39,420 nucleotides of DNA from Bradyrhizobium centrolobii. GTDB lineage: Bacteria > Pseudomonadota > Alphaproteobacteria > Rhizobiales > Xanthobacteraceae. The translations under genes were made by a program, and so were the position numbers. Shown here piece after piece: positions 24,391 through 32,387 of this stretch (its first letter is position 1; each line of letters opens with the position of its first letter). The stretch covers positions 1-39,420 of the forward strand of contig NZ_LUUB01000113.1 in assembly GCF_001641635.1 (NCBI RefSeq), given 5' to 3'. The notes under the pieces were generated by a model, which worked only from the letters and a program-made list of their open reading frames with translations, searched no databases and was not told the origin of the DNA.

Positions 24391-25260
24391 ATGCGTTGGC
24401 AGCGCGGCCTATGGCTGTTCCTGGTTCCGAGTTTTGGCCTGATGACGCTCGTTCTCTTGTGGCCTCTCGGATATGCCGCCTATCTGAGCACGTTCGATTA
24501 CCATCTCGGCTCTCCCGGGATGCATTTCGTCGGACTGGCGAACTACGCGCAATTGCTGAGTGAGGCACGCTTCTGGCAGTCGTTATGGACCACAATTGGC
24601 ATCGCTCTGGGATCGGTCGCCGTCGAGTTCACCTCGGGCTTTGCTCTCGCGCTCGCGCTTTACAGGCTGACGTTCAGCGTGCGCGCATTCATGATCCTCC
24701 TCTTCCTGCCGCACATCATCACGCCAGTCGTGGCGACGCTCTTTCTGAAATGGATCCTCACATCCAACTGGGGTTTGATTGACGCGACGCTCTTGACCTT
24801 CAACGTCAATCCGCCGGACTGGCTGGGCAATCCAATCTGGGCAAGGATTTGCGTCGTCCTCGCCGACGCGTGGATCTTCACGCCCTTTGTCATGCTGGTG
24901 CTCTACGCTGCCCTGCAGACGCTGGACCAGGCACAAATAGAAGCGGCGAAGATCGACGGGGCCGGCGGCTGGCGTATCGTTCGCCACATCGTCCTGCCGT
25001 CCCTGGTACCGGTGATCGTGTTCACCGTGTCCGTCCGGCTCATGGATGTCTTCCGGTTCTTCGACACGATCTACGTCCTGACCGGAGGCGGGCCAGGGAC
25101 CGCCACCGAGACAATAACGATGTACACCTACCAGCTCGGTTTTCAGTTGCTGCAGGTCGGAAAGGCATCCGCCCTTGGTATCATTACGCTCGTCATAGTC
25201 GCCGCGATCATCGCGGCGTTCAGCGGCATTCTGCAACGCGGGTACGGACGAAGCTCATGA
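24391..25260 (+). CDS. Sugar ABC transporter permease (MalF type)
   Basis: A 289-aa permease with six membrane segments. The EAA loop reads IEAAKIDGAGGWRIVRHIVLPSLVP. The RFFDTIYVLTGGGPGTATET block near the end is characteristic of MalF/UgpA-type permeases. The ATG at 24391 is taken because the first hydrophobic segment starts directly after it; an upstream TTG at 24334 is a weaker option. The stop overlaps the next permease start (ATGA). Confidence 0.9.
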   Translation: MRWQRGLWLFLVPSFGLMTLVLLWPLGYAAYLSTFDYHLGSPGMHFVGLANYAQLLSEARFWQSLWTTIGIALGSVAVEFTSGFALALALYRLTFSVRAFMILLFLPHIITPVVATLFLKWILTSNWGLIDATLLTFNVNPPDWLGNPIWARICVVLADAWIFTPFVMLVLYAALQTLDQAQIEAAKIDGAGGWRIVRHIVLPSLVPVIVFTVSVRLMDVFRFFDTIYVLTGGGPGTATETITMYTYQLGFQLLQVGKASALGIITLVIVAAIIAAFSGILQRGYGRSS

Positions 25261-26093
25261 AGACCCGCCGGTTGCCGTATGTGCGTAACCAGACGCTGCT
25301 CTTTGCCGGCCTGGCGCTTTTCACTTTCATAAACTTGGTCCCGCTGATCTGGGCCGCCTTGACGTCGGTCAAGAATCCCGCCGACGCGTTCACGGTGCCA
25401 CCAACCATTATCTTCGAGCCGACCATTACGTACCATCGCGAGGTCTGGCTCGATCGCGGCTTCGTCCACTATCTGATCAACAGCCTTATCGTCTCGGCAG
25501 GCACAATGCTCATTTCGGTCCCGATCGGCAGCCTTGCAGCCTACGCGCTATCGCGCATGCCACAGCGCCGCGCGTCTCCTGTCCTGTTCGGACTGTTCAC
25601 GATCCGCATGTTTCCCCACATGCTGCTGGCCATTCCATTCTTCGTCATGGGCAGCTTCCTGAACATGATCGACACCTACCCGCTCCTGATCCTGGCGCTT
25701 GTGGCGATCAACCAGCCCTTCACGATCTGGCTGATGTACAGTTTCTTCCTCGACATTCCTCGCGATCTCGACGAGGCGGCAGCCATAGACGGTTGCAATC
25801 TCTGGCAGACATTCCGGATCGTGATCCTGCCCCTGGCTCGCCCTGGCCTGACGGTTGCGGCACTCTTCAGCCTGCTCCTGTCATATAACGAGTTCCTGTT
25901 CGCGCTGGTGCTGACAGGCATTCGGACGAAGACTTTGCCGGTCGCGATCGCATCCTTTGGGGGCGAGGACGTGAGCGATTGGTCCATTTCAGCCGCGGGC
26001 GCCATTGGCATCATGCTGCCGATCGTTCTGATCATGCTTTTCGTCCAGCGCCATCTCGTGCGCGGGCTCACCATCGGGGCCGTCAAGGGCTGA
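25257..26093 (+). CDS. Sugar ABC transporter permease (MalG type)
   Basis: A 278-aa permease with six membrane segments, the partner of the preceding one. Its EAA loop is LDEAAAIDGCNLWQTFRIVILPLARP. The AAYALSRM and YNEFLFALVLT segments are typical of the MalG/UgpE group. Start and stop overlap with the upstream gene shows coupling. No ATP-binding subunit follows in the operon, so a shared ATPase encoded elsewhere must energise the system, or one was lost. Confidence 0.9.
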   Translation: MKTRRLPYVRNQTLLFAGLALFTFINLVPLIWAALTSVKNPADAFTVPPTIIFEPTITYHREVWLDRGFVHYLINSLIVSAGTMLISVPIGSLAAYALSRMPQRRASPVLFGLFTIRMFPHMLLAIPFFVMGSFLNMIDTYPLLILALVAINQPFTIWLMYSFFLDIPRDLDEAAAIDGCNLWQTFRIVILPLARPGLTVAALFSLLLSYNEFLFALVLTGIRTKTLPVAIASFGGEDVSDWSISAAGAIGIMLPIVLIMLFVQRHLVRGLTIGAVKG

Positions 26094-26120
26094 CCAGCCT
26101 CAATTTCAGCAGGATGATCC

Positions 26121-27647
26121 ATGGCTAAAGCTTCCATCGTTCTCGATCCGGCCTTCACAGTTGGAAAGACGGACCCTCGCCTCTTCGGTAGCTTCGTCGA
26201 GCATCTCGGGCGATGTGTCTATGGCGGCATATTCGAGCCCGGACACCCGACCGCCGACGATGAAGGCTTCCGGCAAGACGTCATTGAGTTGGTCCGCGAA
26301 CTTGGGGTGACTGTCATCAGGTATCCCGGCGGCAATTTCGTATCCGGCTACAACTGGGAAGATGGAGTTGGTCCAATCGACAAGCGGCCCCGGCGTCGAG
26401 AACTGGCCTGGTTCAGCACCGAGACCAATGCGTTCGGCACCAATGAATTCATGAGCTGGTGTGCGAAGGCCGGGCTGGAACCAATGATGGCCGTGAATCT
26501 CGGCACGAAAGGCGCAGACGAAGCCAGAGGGTTGCTCGAATACTGCAACGTGGAAGGTGGCACGGCACTCAGCGCGCTGCGGCACCAACATGGGCATCCG
26601 AATCCTCATCGCGTCAAGCTCTGGTGTCTTGGCAATGAAATGGATGCCCCGTGGCAGATCGGCGCCAAGACCGCCCGCGAATATGGCACGCTGGCCCGTG
26701 AATCTGCCAAGCTGATGCGTTGGCTTGATCCCAGCATCGAATTGGTCGCATGCGGCTCGTCTAGCCGCAGTATGCCGACATTCGCCGAATGGGAAAGAAT
26801 CGTTCTGGAGGAGACATTCGACGTGGTCGAGTACATCTCGCTCCACGGTTACTTTTCCAAGCACGGCGACAAATCGCGCGATTTCATGGCTGAAGCCGAT
26901 TTGGTCGGACGCTATATCGATGAGATTGTCGCGGTCGCAGATGGCGTGGCCGCCCGCCGGCGATCACCCAAGCGGATTATGCTTTCCTTCGACGAATGGA
27001 ACGTCTGGTATCGCACTCGCGACCGCGCCACCCGAACCAAGCCGGGCTGGCCCGAAGCTCCAGCCATTCTCGAAGAGCTCTTCACGATGGAAGACGCTCT
27101 AGTCTTCGGCGCGGCCCTCCTGACACTGATCAACAGATGCAACCGGGTCAAAGCCGCGTGCGTGGCTCAGCTCGTCAACGTCATCGGGCTTATCATGACT
27201 GAGACAGGGGGGCGAGCGTGGCGGCAGCCGATCTTCTATCCATTCCAGCATGCGGCCCAATGGGCTCGGGGAACGGTTCTCGATATGCGCCTGGCTTGCG
27301 GGACATTTACGGCAGGCGATGGCGAACAATTTCCTGACATTGTCAGCGCTGCCGTTCTTGCCGAGGACGGCAAGAGCCTTAGTCTTTTCTGCGTAAATCG
27401 AAATTTCGACTTGGCAATTGACCTGGAGATCGATCTGCGCGGGTTCGACTTGAGCAATTTCGTCGAAAGCCGTGTCATGATTTCGGACGACATAAACGCG
27501 ACGAATACCGCGGACGATCCGGAACGCGTAAGGCCCCAGAACGGCCCTGCCGCGACGCGCCACAAGGGCGCCTGGCACCTGAACCTCCCGCCAGCGTCGT
27601 GGAATGTGTTCCGTTTCGAATGCGAGCCCGTGGACCAGCGTATTTGA
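26121..27647 (+). CDS. abfA: Alpha-L-arabinofuranosidase, GH51
   Basis: A 508-aa enzyme of normal GH51 length that releases terminal L-arabinofuranose from arabinosides (EC 3.2.1.55). FGSFVEHLGRCVYGGIFEPG is at res 22-41. The acid/base is Glu173 in WCLGNEMD and the nucleophile Glu292 in SFDEWNVWY; these match Glu175/Glu294 of the Geobacillus enzyme. A beta-sandwich domain forms the C-terminus. It has no signal peptide, as expected for an intracellular enzyme acting on imported oligosaccharides. It follows the two permeases by 27 bp and closes the operon; sequence after it is non-coding. Confidence 0.93.
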   Translation: MAKASIVLDPAFTVGKTDPRLFGSFVEHLGRCVYGGIFEPGHPTADDEGFRQDVIELVRELGVTVIRYPGGNFVSGYNWEDGVGPIDKRPRRRELAWFSTETNAFGTNEFMSWCAKAGLEPMMAVNLGTKGADEARGLLEYCNVEGGTALSALRHQHGHPNPHRVKLWCLGNEMDAPWQIGAKTAREYGTLARESAKLMRWLDPSIELVACGSSSRSMPTFAEWERIVLEETFDVVEYISLHGYFSKHGDKSRDFMAEADLVGRYIDEIVAVADGVAARRRSPKRIMLSFDEWNVWYRTRDRATRTKPGWPEAPAILEELFTMEDALVFGAALLTLINRCNRVKAACVAQLVNVIGLIMTETGGRAWRQPIFYPFQHAAQWARGTVLDMRLACGTFTAGDGEQFPDIVSAAVLAEDGKSLSLFCVNRNFDLAIDLEIDLRGFDLSNFVESRVMISDDINATNTADDPERVRPQNGPAATRHKGAWHLNLPPASWNVFRFECEPVDQRI

Positions 27648-27945
27648 ATGTCTAACCGGCACGATCTGATTGATTTCTGGAGCGGTCGGTGACCTTCGCG
27701 TATTGAGGAACGATTGGCTACTTGAGGTGGGGCCGCCGGCACTTCAAGCAATATCGGCCGAGACATGCTCTAACCAGATCGCAATTGCTGCGCTGCATTA
27801 ATATGCGCAAGCGTATGGCGTATGAGCTCTGGCGCGCGCTTGCTTACCCGCAAGCTTTCGCCTCTCGTGCACCACACTCAAAATGGCCGACCAACGTCGT
27901 TTGAGGGCGCGTGTCCGACCAGGAAGGTCCCGTCAGCCAGATCCG
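27648..27945. other. Intergenic stretch, nothing recognised
   Basis: About 300 bp between abfA and the first gene of the small-gene region. I see no convincing reading frame, terminator or mobile-element end. Confidence 0.35.
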
Positions 27946-28443
27946 CTAGGTCTTGCCGAACCCCCCATGACGATCCTTTGGAGATTCGTTCAACAGCCCG
28001 GCGAGCCTTAGACCTTCCAGAATGCCTTCGAGCCGCTGCTCCCGGATCATGGCGGCAAGCATTGAAACGGCATCCCTCTCCCGAACCGTGAAGTGGACGC
28101 CAGGCGATCGCTCAAGCAAGACATCCAAGAGCTTCGGTAAGTCCGCTGCGTGATGGCGCAAAGTCGAGACCGCGTCTTCTGCGAGATAGGAAGCCATATC
28201 TCCACCCGACGGTGAGTGACAATCGAACTCTGCCGAAGCACTCTCTTTGATTGACCGACGGATCAGCCCACTTTGCTGCTTTGCCGCCATCCAGAGCATA
28301 AAGACTGCGTCGGCGAGCTTTTCCCGTGGCAAGCCTCTCAACTCAACGATTCCGGCCTGGATTTCATCTCCGGAACTCTCGTTTCGCTGCCGCTGCTCCT
28401 GCGCAGTATTCGCGTGCGATCCGCCTTTTTGCCTTCGAAACAT
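27946..28443 (-). CDS. Hypothetical protein, 165 aa
   Basis: I do not recognise the family. The ATG at 28443 has GGAGAG eight bases upstream, which is why it is preferred over an earlier in-frame ATG. The N-terminus (MFRRQKGG, then a Gln/Arg/Glu-rich stretch) looks disordered. It is followed by helices with AVFMLWMAAKQQSGLIRRS and LPKLLDVLLERSPGVHF, then a terminal REQRLEGILEGLRLAGLL helix. There are no signal peptide, membrane segments or catalytic motifs. Coding quality is good. It stands at the edge of a cluster of small genes of similarly unknown role. Confidence 0.65.
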   Translation of the reverse strand: MFRRQKGGSHANTAQEQRQRNESSGDEIQAGIVELRGLPREKLADAVFMLWMAAKQQSGLIRRSIKESASAEFDCHSPSGGDMASYLAEDAVSTLRHHAADLPKLLDVLLERSPGVHFTVRERDAVSMLAAMIREQRLEGILEGLRLAGLLNESPKDRHGGFGKT

Positions 28444-28591
28444 CGCTTTGCTCTCCGGCCGACGGATATACCTTGGTGAGTCAGTCGAATGAAAGCGCGA
28501 ATTGCGCAATGCCCGCGGTGAGCGACATCGATCGGTATCCGCATCTGGGACAAACGATCGTATCCCGGCTTTGCCAAACCAAAATCGCAGC

Positions 28592-28783
28592 TCAACCGAT
28601 GTTGATCTCGTGGTCCATTTTTGCCAGCGCGTCGTAGACCTTCACCTGCAACACCGGAAATCGTCGTTTCAGATCTCTGGCGCCACTCTCGACTCCATCC
28701 TTCGTGGAGAATTCTGCCTTCACACAGCCGTCGACCAGAATTGCATAACCAGTTGCAGGTAGGTTTCGAATGGATTTCGGCAT
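28592..28783 (-). CDS. Small hypothetical protein, 63 aa
   Basis: The start is the ATG at 28783, with GGAAAG eight bases before it. The product (MPKSIRNLPATGYAILVDG, then an Ala/Asp/Arg helix and VLQVKVYDALAKMDHEI) has an alpha/beta pattern and resembles short conserved proteins often seen in Bradyrhizobium accessory regions. No domain is recognised. The reading frame is open further upstream, but that part does not look coding. Confidence 0.6.
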   Translation of the reverse strand: MPKSIRNLPATGYAILVDGCVKAEFSTKDGVESGARDLKRRFPVLQVKVYDALAKMDHEINIG

Positions 28784-29042
28784 TTTGCTAGCTTTCCGGT
28801 CGACTGTCGTCACCTTGCTTAGGGTGAGTCTCACGGATTCGGCAAGCACGACGACACACGCTTGCACTCCCTTCGCCTCTGCAGGGCAACTCGCGACGGC
28901 AAACCGTCCCCAATTACTGTCCCATGAGAGCGAGCCGGGTTGAGTCCGCACGAGGGTTAGAAGATGGCAACCTTTGGAGTTGCCTCGCACCGGCCCTCAG
29001 AGAACCGGGTGCATTGTCGCCTCTCCCATTAACGCGTTTGCC

Positions 29043-29588
29043 TCAAGGCAGTCTTTTCGAGCGGCTCGTCACCGTCGAGCGATGCAGTAACAGCTGGGCT
29101 TTCGTTGTCGTGGCAGCTATCGCAAAATAGGCGGAACGCAACTGAGCAATTGTTTCTGCTAGCGCGTTTCCCGATGCACGGAGCTGCCTGATCGCAGACC
29201 GATTTTCGATTCTGTGCTCATGCACCTGCGAAATGACCCTTGCGGCACGGAATAACAGATCCGGGCGCTCTGGTGATGGAGGTTCAGTGCTCTTACACAA
29301 GCGCGGACTGGTGGAGAGCAATAGGAACAGCGCCCGCTCGGCCTTGTACCTCGCTCCGGCACGACTGAATTCTGAGCCGGACATTACGACCTGCCCAGCC
29401 GTTGTGCAGACGCGCCATTTCCATCGGCTGCGTCCGCGCTTCTTCAAGACAATATCGAACTCAGCGAACCGGCCACGGTATGGGCCGCCGTTTTGGGGAG
29501 GATGAAGCACGCGACGCCCCGAACGCCTTTGATCTAAACCCAAACTTACCCGATCTTTGCGATCGGGCAAGAGGGCTCTCTGGTTCAT
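29043..29588 (-). CDS. Hypothetical protein, about 181 aa, start uncertain
   Basis: The central part (FAEFDIVLKKRGRSRWKWRV, then VVMSGSEFSRAGARYKAERALFLLL) has the beta-strand pattern of short rhizobial proteins of unknown function, in which a Trp-rich strand is followed by an Ala/Arg/Tyr-Lys helix. The C-terminal ~70 residues are helical and less typical. The first 35 residues from the ATG at 29588 are basic and of low quality, so the real start may be later. A GGGAG lies 10 bases before the ATG. Confidence 0.5.
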   Translation of the reverse strand: MNQRALLPDRKDRVSLGLDQRRSGRRVLHPPQNGGPYRGRFAEFDIVLKKRGRSRWKWRVCTTAGQVVMSGSEFSRAGARYKAERALFLLLSTSPRLCKSTEPPSPERPDLLFRAARVISQVHEHRIENRSAIRQLRASGNALAETIAQLRSAYFAIAATTTKAQLLLHRSTVTSRSKRLP

Positions 29589-29745
29589 TGCATAATGGCT
29601 CCCGCAACGAGCGGCGGCCTAAGTCGCTACCGCTCTCACGCGCACGTACGAACCAGGAGCGTTCTCAATAACGGGCAAGTTGCCTCCGCGGGGCTGACGC
29701 GCCGGGACGCGCGGCCGAAGAAGCCGACAGAAGACGAACCAGGCT

Positions 29746-29937
29746 CTAGTGCCGCGTTGGATCGCTCGGTAACACCACCCAAGCGTCCTTCGGTCTCCAG
29801 CGATGCATCTCGCCACACCGCGGGCACCTTAACGGGATTTCGACGTTAGGTAGGGTTTCGAACACGACGGTCTCCGTATTCAGCCCGGTGAAGACGGCCT
29901 GACCTGTGACGGGACATCGGATCAAAATATCCGGCAC
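29746..29937 (-). CDS. Small zinc-ribbon-like protein, 63 aa
   Basis: A short protein starting at GTG 29937 with a probable Zn site: Cys8 in IRCPVTGQ, then Cys38-x2-Cys41 in RCPRCGEMH with His45. The layout 'RCPVTG ... TGL ... CPRC..H.W...DAWV' is common among tiny rhizobial proteins of unknown role. No strong ribosome-binding site is visible. The function is unknown; nucleic-acid or protein contact is only a guess. Confidence 0.65.
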   Translation of the reverse strand: MPDILIRCPVTGQAVFTGLNTETVVFETLPNVEIPLRCPRCGEMHRWRPKDAWVVLPSDPTRH

Positions 29938-30138
29938 TCTACGAAACCAGCCTTTTCAGTTTGTCGCAAATGACGGAGCCCCAACGGATGTATCGCCCGG
30001 CGCCGACGTTGGCATCAGGACCATGACCGAGATGATTCTGATACTGGCGACGAGCGCGTCGCGCTGGTCGGATTGATCATCGCCCTATTCGAGACTAAGG
30101 CGGCGTCGGAGCGCAAGCGCCTCAAAAGGTAACTGAGA
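29938..30138. other. Intergenic stretch with remains of a tiny gene
   Basis: A plus-strand frame ending at TAA 30131 reads ERVALVGLIIALFETKAASE and then basic residues, like a small one-helix membrane protein. It has no start codon in that frame, while an ATG with MTEMILILATSA lies in the neighbouring frame just upstream. A one-base indel may have broken a short gene. Confidence 0.3.
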
Positions 30139-30173
30139 AACGGCCCCGGCACGGGGCTGGCAGGCGCCGCAGC
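30139..30173 (+). repeat. GC-rich 35-bp repeat, copy 1
   Basis: Matches 30590-30624 at 31 of 35 positions. It contains a small hairpin (GCCCC-GGCAC-GGGGC, 30143-30157) followed by CTGGCAGGCGCCG. It lies directly after the decayed small frame ending near 30131. Confidence 0.6.
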
Positions 30174-30187
30174 GGAGGCCGAAGAAG

Positions 30188-30211
30188 GTCCGCCAGCGTG
30201 AACCGGCGGGC
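30188..30211. repeat. GC-rich stem-loop, second repeat family
   Basis: GTCCGCC pairs with GGCGGGC (one G-T pair) around AGCGTGAACC. The same core, CCGCC..GTGA.CCGGCGGGC, reappears at 31108-31128, and a degenerate version is seen near 31270-31300. Confidence 0.5.
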
Positions 30212-30307
30212 CTGCACTTTATCGGTGCTCTTCAGGCATCAGGACGCTGTAAAGCTTGGCGACGATGCCCGGAACCCGGCCACGGGGCATCGATAGTCCT
30301 GAAAAGA

Positions 30308-30350
30308 CGGCCCCGGCCGGTGGGGCTTGATAGGGGGAAGGCCGGGGCCG
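30308..30350. repeat. 11-bp perfect stem-loop
   Basis: CGGCCCCGGCC pairs exactly with GGCCGGGGCCG, leaving a 21-nt loop. No T-run follows, so it is not a simple intrinsic terminator on either strand. It lies immediately before a small Cys-containing reading frame and could act at the RNA level. Confidence 0.6.
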
Positions 30351-30433
30351 CTTGGGGATGCTTGGCCCTTGGCATAGACCAAGCGGCTGCAAGCTTACTC
30401 TCCGCTCACAGCAATTCTGTTCGTTTCAGCACA

Positions 30434-30550
30434 TTGGCGACGCGATTTCGGACAGGAACTTACCGAATTTATGAAGCGGTGACGTGTCCCGCCTGTCTAC
30501 GCCTGCACTTCGTCAGCCGCAAAACCGGAAAGCTCCTATCGCAGAAATAG
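30434..30550 (+). CDS. Small CxxC protein, partial or start uncertain
   Basis: The segment YEAVTCPACLRLHFVSRKTG, followed by KLLSQK and a stop, is the C-terminal half of short rhizobial proteins with a CPAC zinc-ribbon-like motif. No good ATG or ribosome-binding site lies nearby. A TTG at 30434 is the closest plausible start and would give only about 38 aa. Upstream codons in frame run into the stem-loop at 30308-30350. The N-terminal half may be lost. Confidence 0.35.
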   Translation: MATRFRTGTYRIYEAVTCPACLRLHFVSRKTGKLLSQK

Positions 30551-30923
30551 AACCTCCGCACGATCCTCACGCTTAGGTCTCGACAAAGGAACGACCCCGG
30601 CAGGGGGCTGGCGGGCGCCGGAGCCGTCCCATCCCTCTTGGCGCGCGCCCCGCCGAGCGCAATGCAATCGTACCGGGAAAATCCCAAGGACGTGCTGCTT
30701 TGTCGGCGCGGCAGCCTGACGCGAATCTAACTCAAGCATCTGGTGTTTGCGCGAGCCGCAGCCGAGAGGAACGAATGAGACCGCTGGAGGGCGGAAGGCC
30801 GCGACCATAAACCGGGCTCCATCACGACCGCGTGCACGAAGCCGTTTCGATCCCCACACGAAACGATGCTGAAACGAAGCCCTCCAATCCTTTCTGAGAT
30901 TGACGTCTATGAAGGAAGATAAA
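30551..30923. other. Intergenic stretch with a repeat
   Basis: It holds repeat copy 2 (30590-30624). No further gene is recognised. The right end carries GAAGGAAG, the ribosome-binding site of the 51-aa gene. Confidence 0.35.
30590..30624 (+). repeat. GC-rich 35-bp repeat, copy 2
   Basis: 31 of 35 positions match copy 1 at 30139-30173, and it lies after the stop of the small CxxC reading frame at the same kind of position. Confidence 0.6.
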
Positions 30924-31079
30924 ATGGGCAGACTGATTTTCGGCGCGGCTCTGCTGGCGGTCGTAGCCATGGGATGTTCAACACTGATCTCGGCCTCCCT
31001 TTCTGCAGCCCGGGATGCGAAGGCAGCAACATTTTCTGAACGATTTGCACCGGCGCTGAAGTCCGCCTCCAGCGGCTAG
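30924..31079 (+). CDS. 51-aa small membrane/secreted peptide
   Basis: A short gene with good signals. GAAGGAAG lies five bases before ATG 30924 (an in-frame ATG at 30909 is less well placed). The product begins MGRLIFGAALLAVVAMGCS, one hydrophobic helix of about 16 residues ending in Gly-Cys. It continues with a small polar tail rich in Ala and Ser. The hydrophobic start and Cys18 resemble a lipoprotein signal, although Met at -2 and Ala at -3 are not ideal. A strong hairpin follows 28 bp after the stop. Function unknown. Confidence 0.55.
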   Translation: MGRLIFGAALLAVVAMGCSTLISASLSAARDAKAATFSERFAPALKSASSG

Positions 31080-31107
31080 CGTTTGGCTCTCGCCTCGCCA
31101 CAAGATG

Positions 31108-31128
31108 GCCCGCCGTGAGCCGGCGGGC
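31108..31128 (+). terminator. Terminator-like hairpin after the 51-aa gene
   Basis: GCCCGCCG-TGAGC-CGGCGGGC is a perfect 8-bp stem followed by TT. It shares its core with the stem-loop at 30188-30211, so it is also a member of a repeat family. Confidence 0.5.
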
Positions 31129-31129
31129 T

Positions 31130-31628
31130 TGGTGAATGCGGGACCGAAGCCCCGCGCTCCTGATGGGCGCATCGGGACCTTGAGACATTGCAAGCGTTGA
31201 GGTCTCCGACACAGGGCAGGATTGCGAACCCGGAGTTCTAGCCGTGAGTACGGTCCCTCTGGAGCTTGAAAGACGGTCCGCGCAGCGGTGAGCCACCGGA
31301 TTTGAACGGCCCATTCCGCCAACCCAGCAAGAGCGTCAGGCCAACAGCGACGGGCGGCAGGTCCTCCCTCGCTCAAAGCGAAAGACGTCATCCGCCAAGA
31401 TGAGGCGCCCGGCGATGTGTTGCCAGCCGGGCCCGCGTCCGCTCCGTGCAGGATGGACGAGATCCCGCCGGGCACGGAATGAGCCGTTCGTGTCATAAGC
31501 TCGCAATCAAACTGTCTTACACAGTGGCTTTCCGACAAATTGACGGTCGGATCGAGCAAGAAGTGTGCTTGCGATCTATACTGCGCAGGCAATTCGCGAA
31601 TTGTTTCAGTACACCGGATATTCAGCGC
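31130..31628. other. Intergenic stretch with hairpin and degenerate repeat
   Basis: About 500 bp. It holds a degenerate copy of the stem-loop family near 31270-31300 and a further 7-bp stem (GCCCGGC/GCCGGGC, 31407-31432). I see no convincing gene on either strand. Confidence 0.35.
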
Positions 31629-31841
31629 ATGACGTACGATTCAGCTACCGTCCATATGCTTCGCGACGTTCTAGATGAAGTTCTTGCAAGCGCGTCATTC
31701 ACTCAGCAGCAACATCGCTCTGCGGTGGAGGTTGCCGAGCGCATTCTTTGGCTTGCCTCCCAAGGAGAACGCGAGCGGGGAGCAATCAAACGGCACCTGC
31801 TAAACGAGTTTTTGGAATCTACCGAGAGCAGTTATGCCTGA
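31629..31841 (+). CDS. Small hypothetical helical protein, 70 aa
   Basis: The start is taken at ATG 31629. The product is all helical: HMLRDVLDEVLASASFTQQQ, then SAVEVAERILWLASQGERE and a final basic/acidic helix. This 'VL.D..F..Q...A.EVAE.IL.LAS.GER' pattern recurs in short proteins of Bradyrhizobium and relatives, with no known function. Upstream in-frame codons do not look coding, and the ribosome-binding site is weak. Confidence 0.6.
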   Translation: MTYDSATVHMLRDVLDEVLASASFTQQQHRSAVEVAERILWLASQGERERGAIKRHLLNEFLESTESSYA

Positions 31842-32387
31842 TAACAATGTTGGTTTTGACCTAATCGGGTGATTAGGCTCCCCCGAGGAAGGGAGAGAGA
31901 TGCTGGGCACCAGCAAGGATACGGTGCACATTGCTTGTGTCCCTCGATCGTGCAACGTGCGACGGAGCTGCGGGAGCAGTTGCTTCCTTGACATCCATCA
32001 ACGCCCAATCCCTTTTCTTCCCTCTTCCCTCTTCCCACTTCGCAAAGCACTGCAAAGCGTCGCCTGCCAAGGGAGCTGAGCCTCGTTTGACGGCCTCTTG
32101 TTTGGAGATGTCGGCATGTGGCCCCGAGCCAGCCGACCAAAGCCCAAGCCATTAACAGGTGGCTGTCGGCGATAGACCGGACGCCGGGCCGCGTTTGCCC
32201 CGACCGCCGCTTGCGACCCGAGCCGGAAGTCGAGCGCGGCCAAAACAAAGATCCTTGCCGCGCTGATGCTGTTGACCTGCGTGTGCTAGGATTACTGCAA
32301 ATCGGCAACCACCCCGGCGCAGCATACCCACGTCCTGCCAATGGGGGGACAGCTCGACCCCCAAAGTGCAGCAGGCAGTCTGAGAAG
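31842..32387. other. Intergenic stretch with a short tandem repeat
   Basis: About 545 bp upstream of the DedA gene. At 32017-32036 the 7-bp unit CTTCCCT is repeated almost three times. No gene, terminator or known RNA is recognised. The DedA promoter should be here. Confidence 0.4.

Noticed and set aside
30139..31432. Integron-like cassette array or CRISPR array
   Set aside because: The hairpins lack attC core sites and an integrase, and there are no regularly spaced identical repeats.
30978..31592. 204-codon minus-strand frame in the small-gene region
   Set aside because: Composition is not coding-like and it runs through hairpins and the 51-aa gene.
32017..32036. Phase-variable tandem repeat
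   Set aside because: Under three copies of a 7-bp unit, far from any start codon; no sign that it affects a gene.
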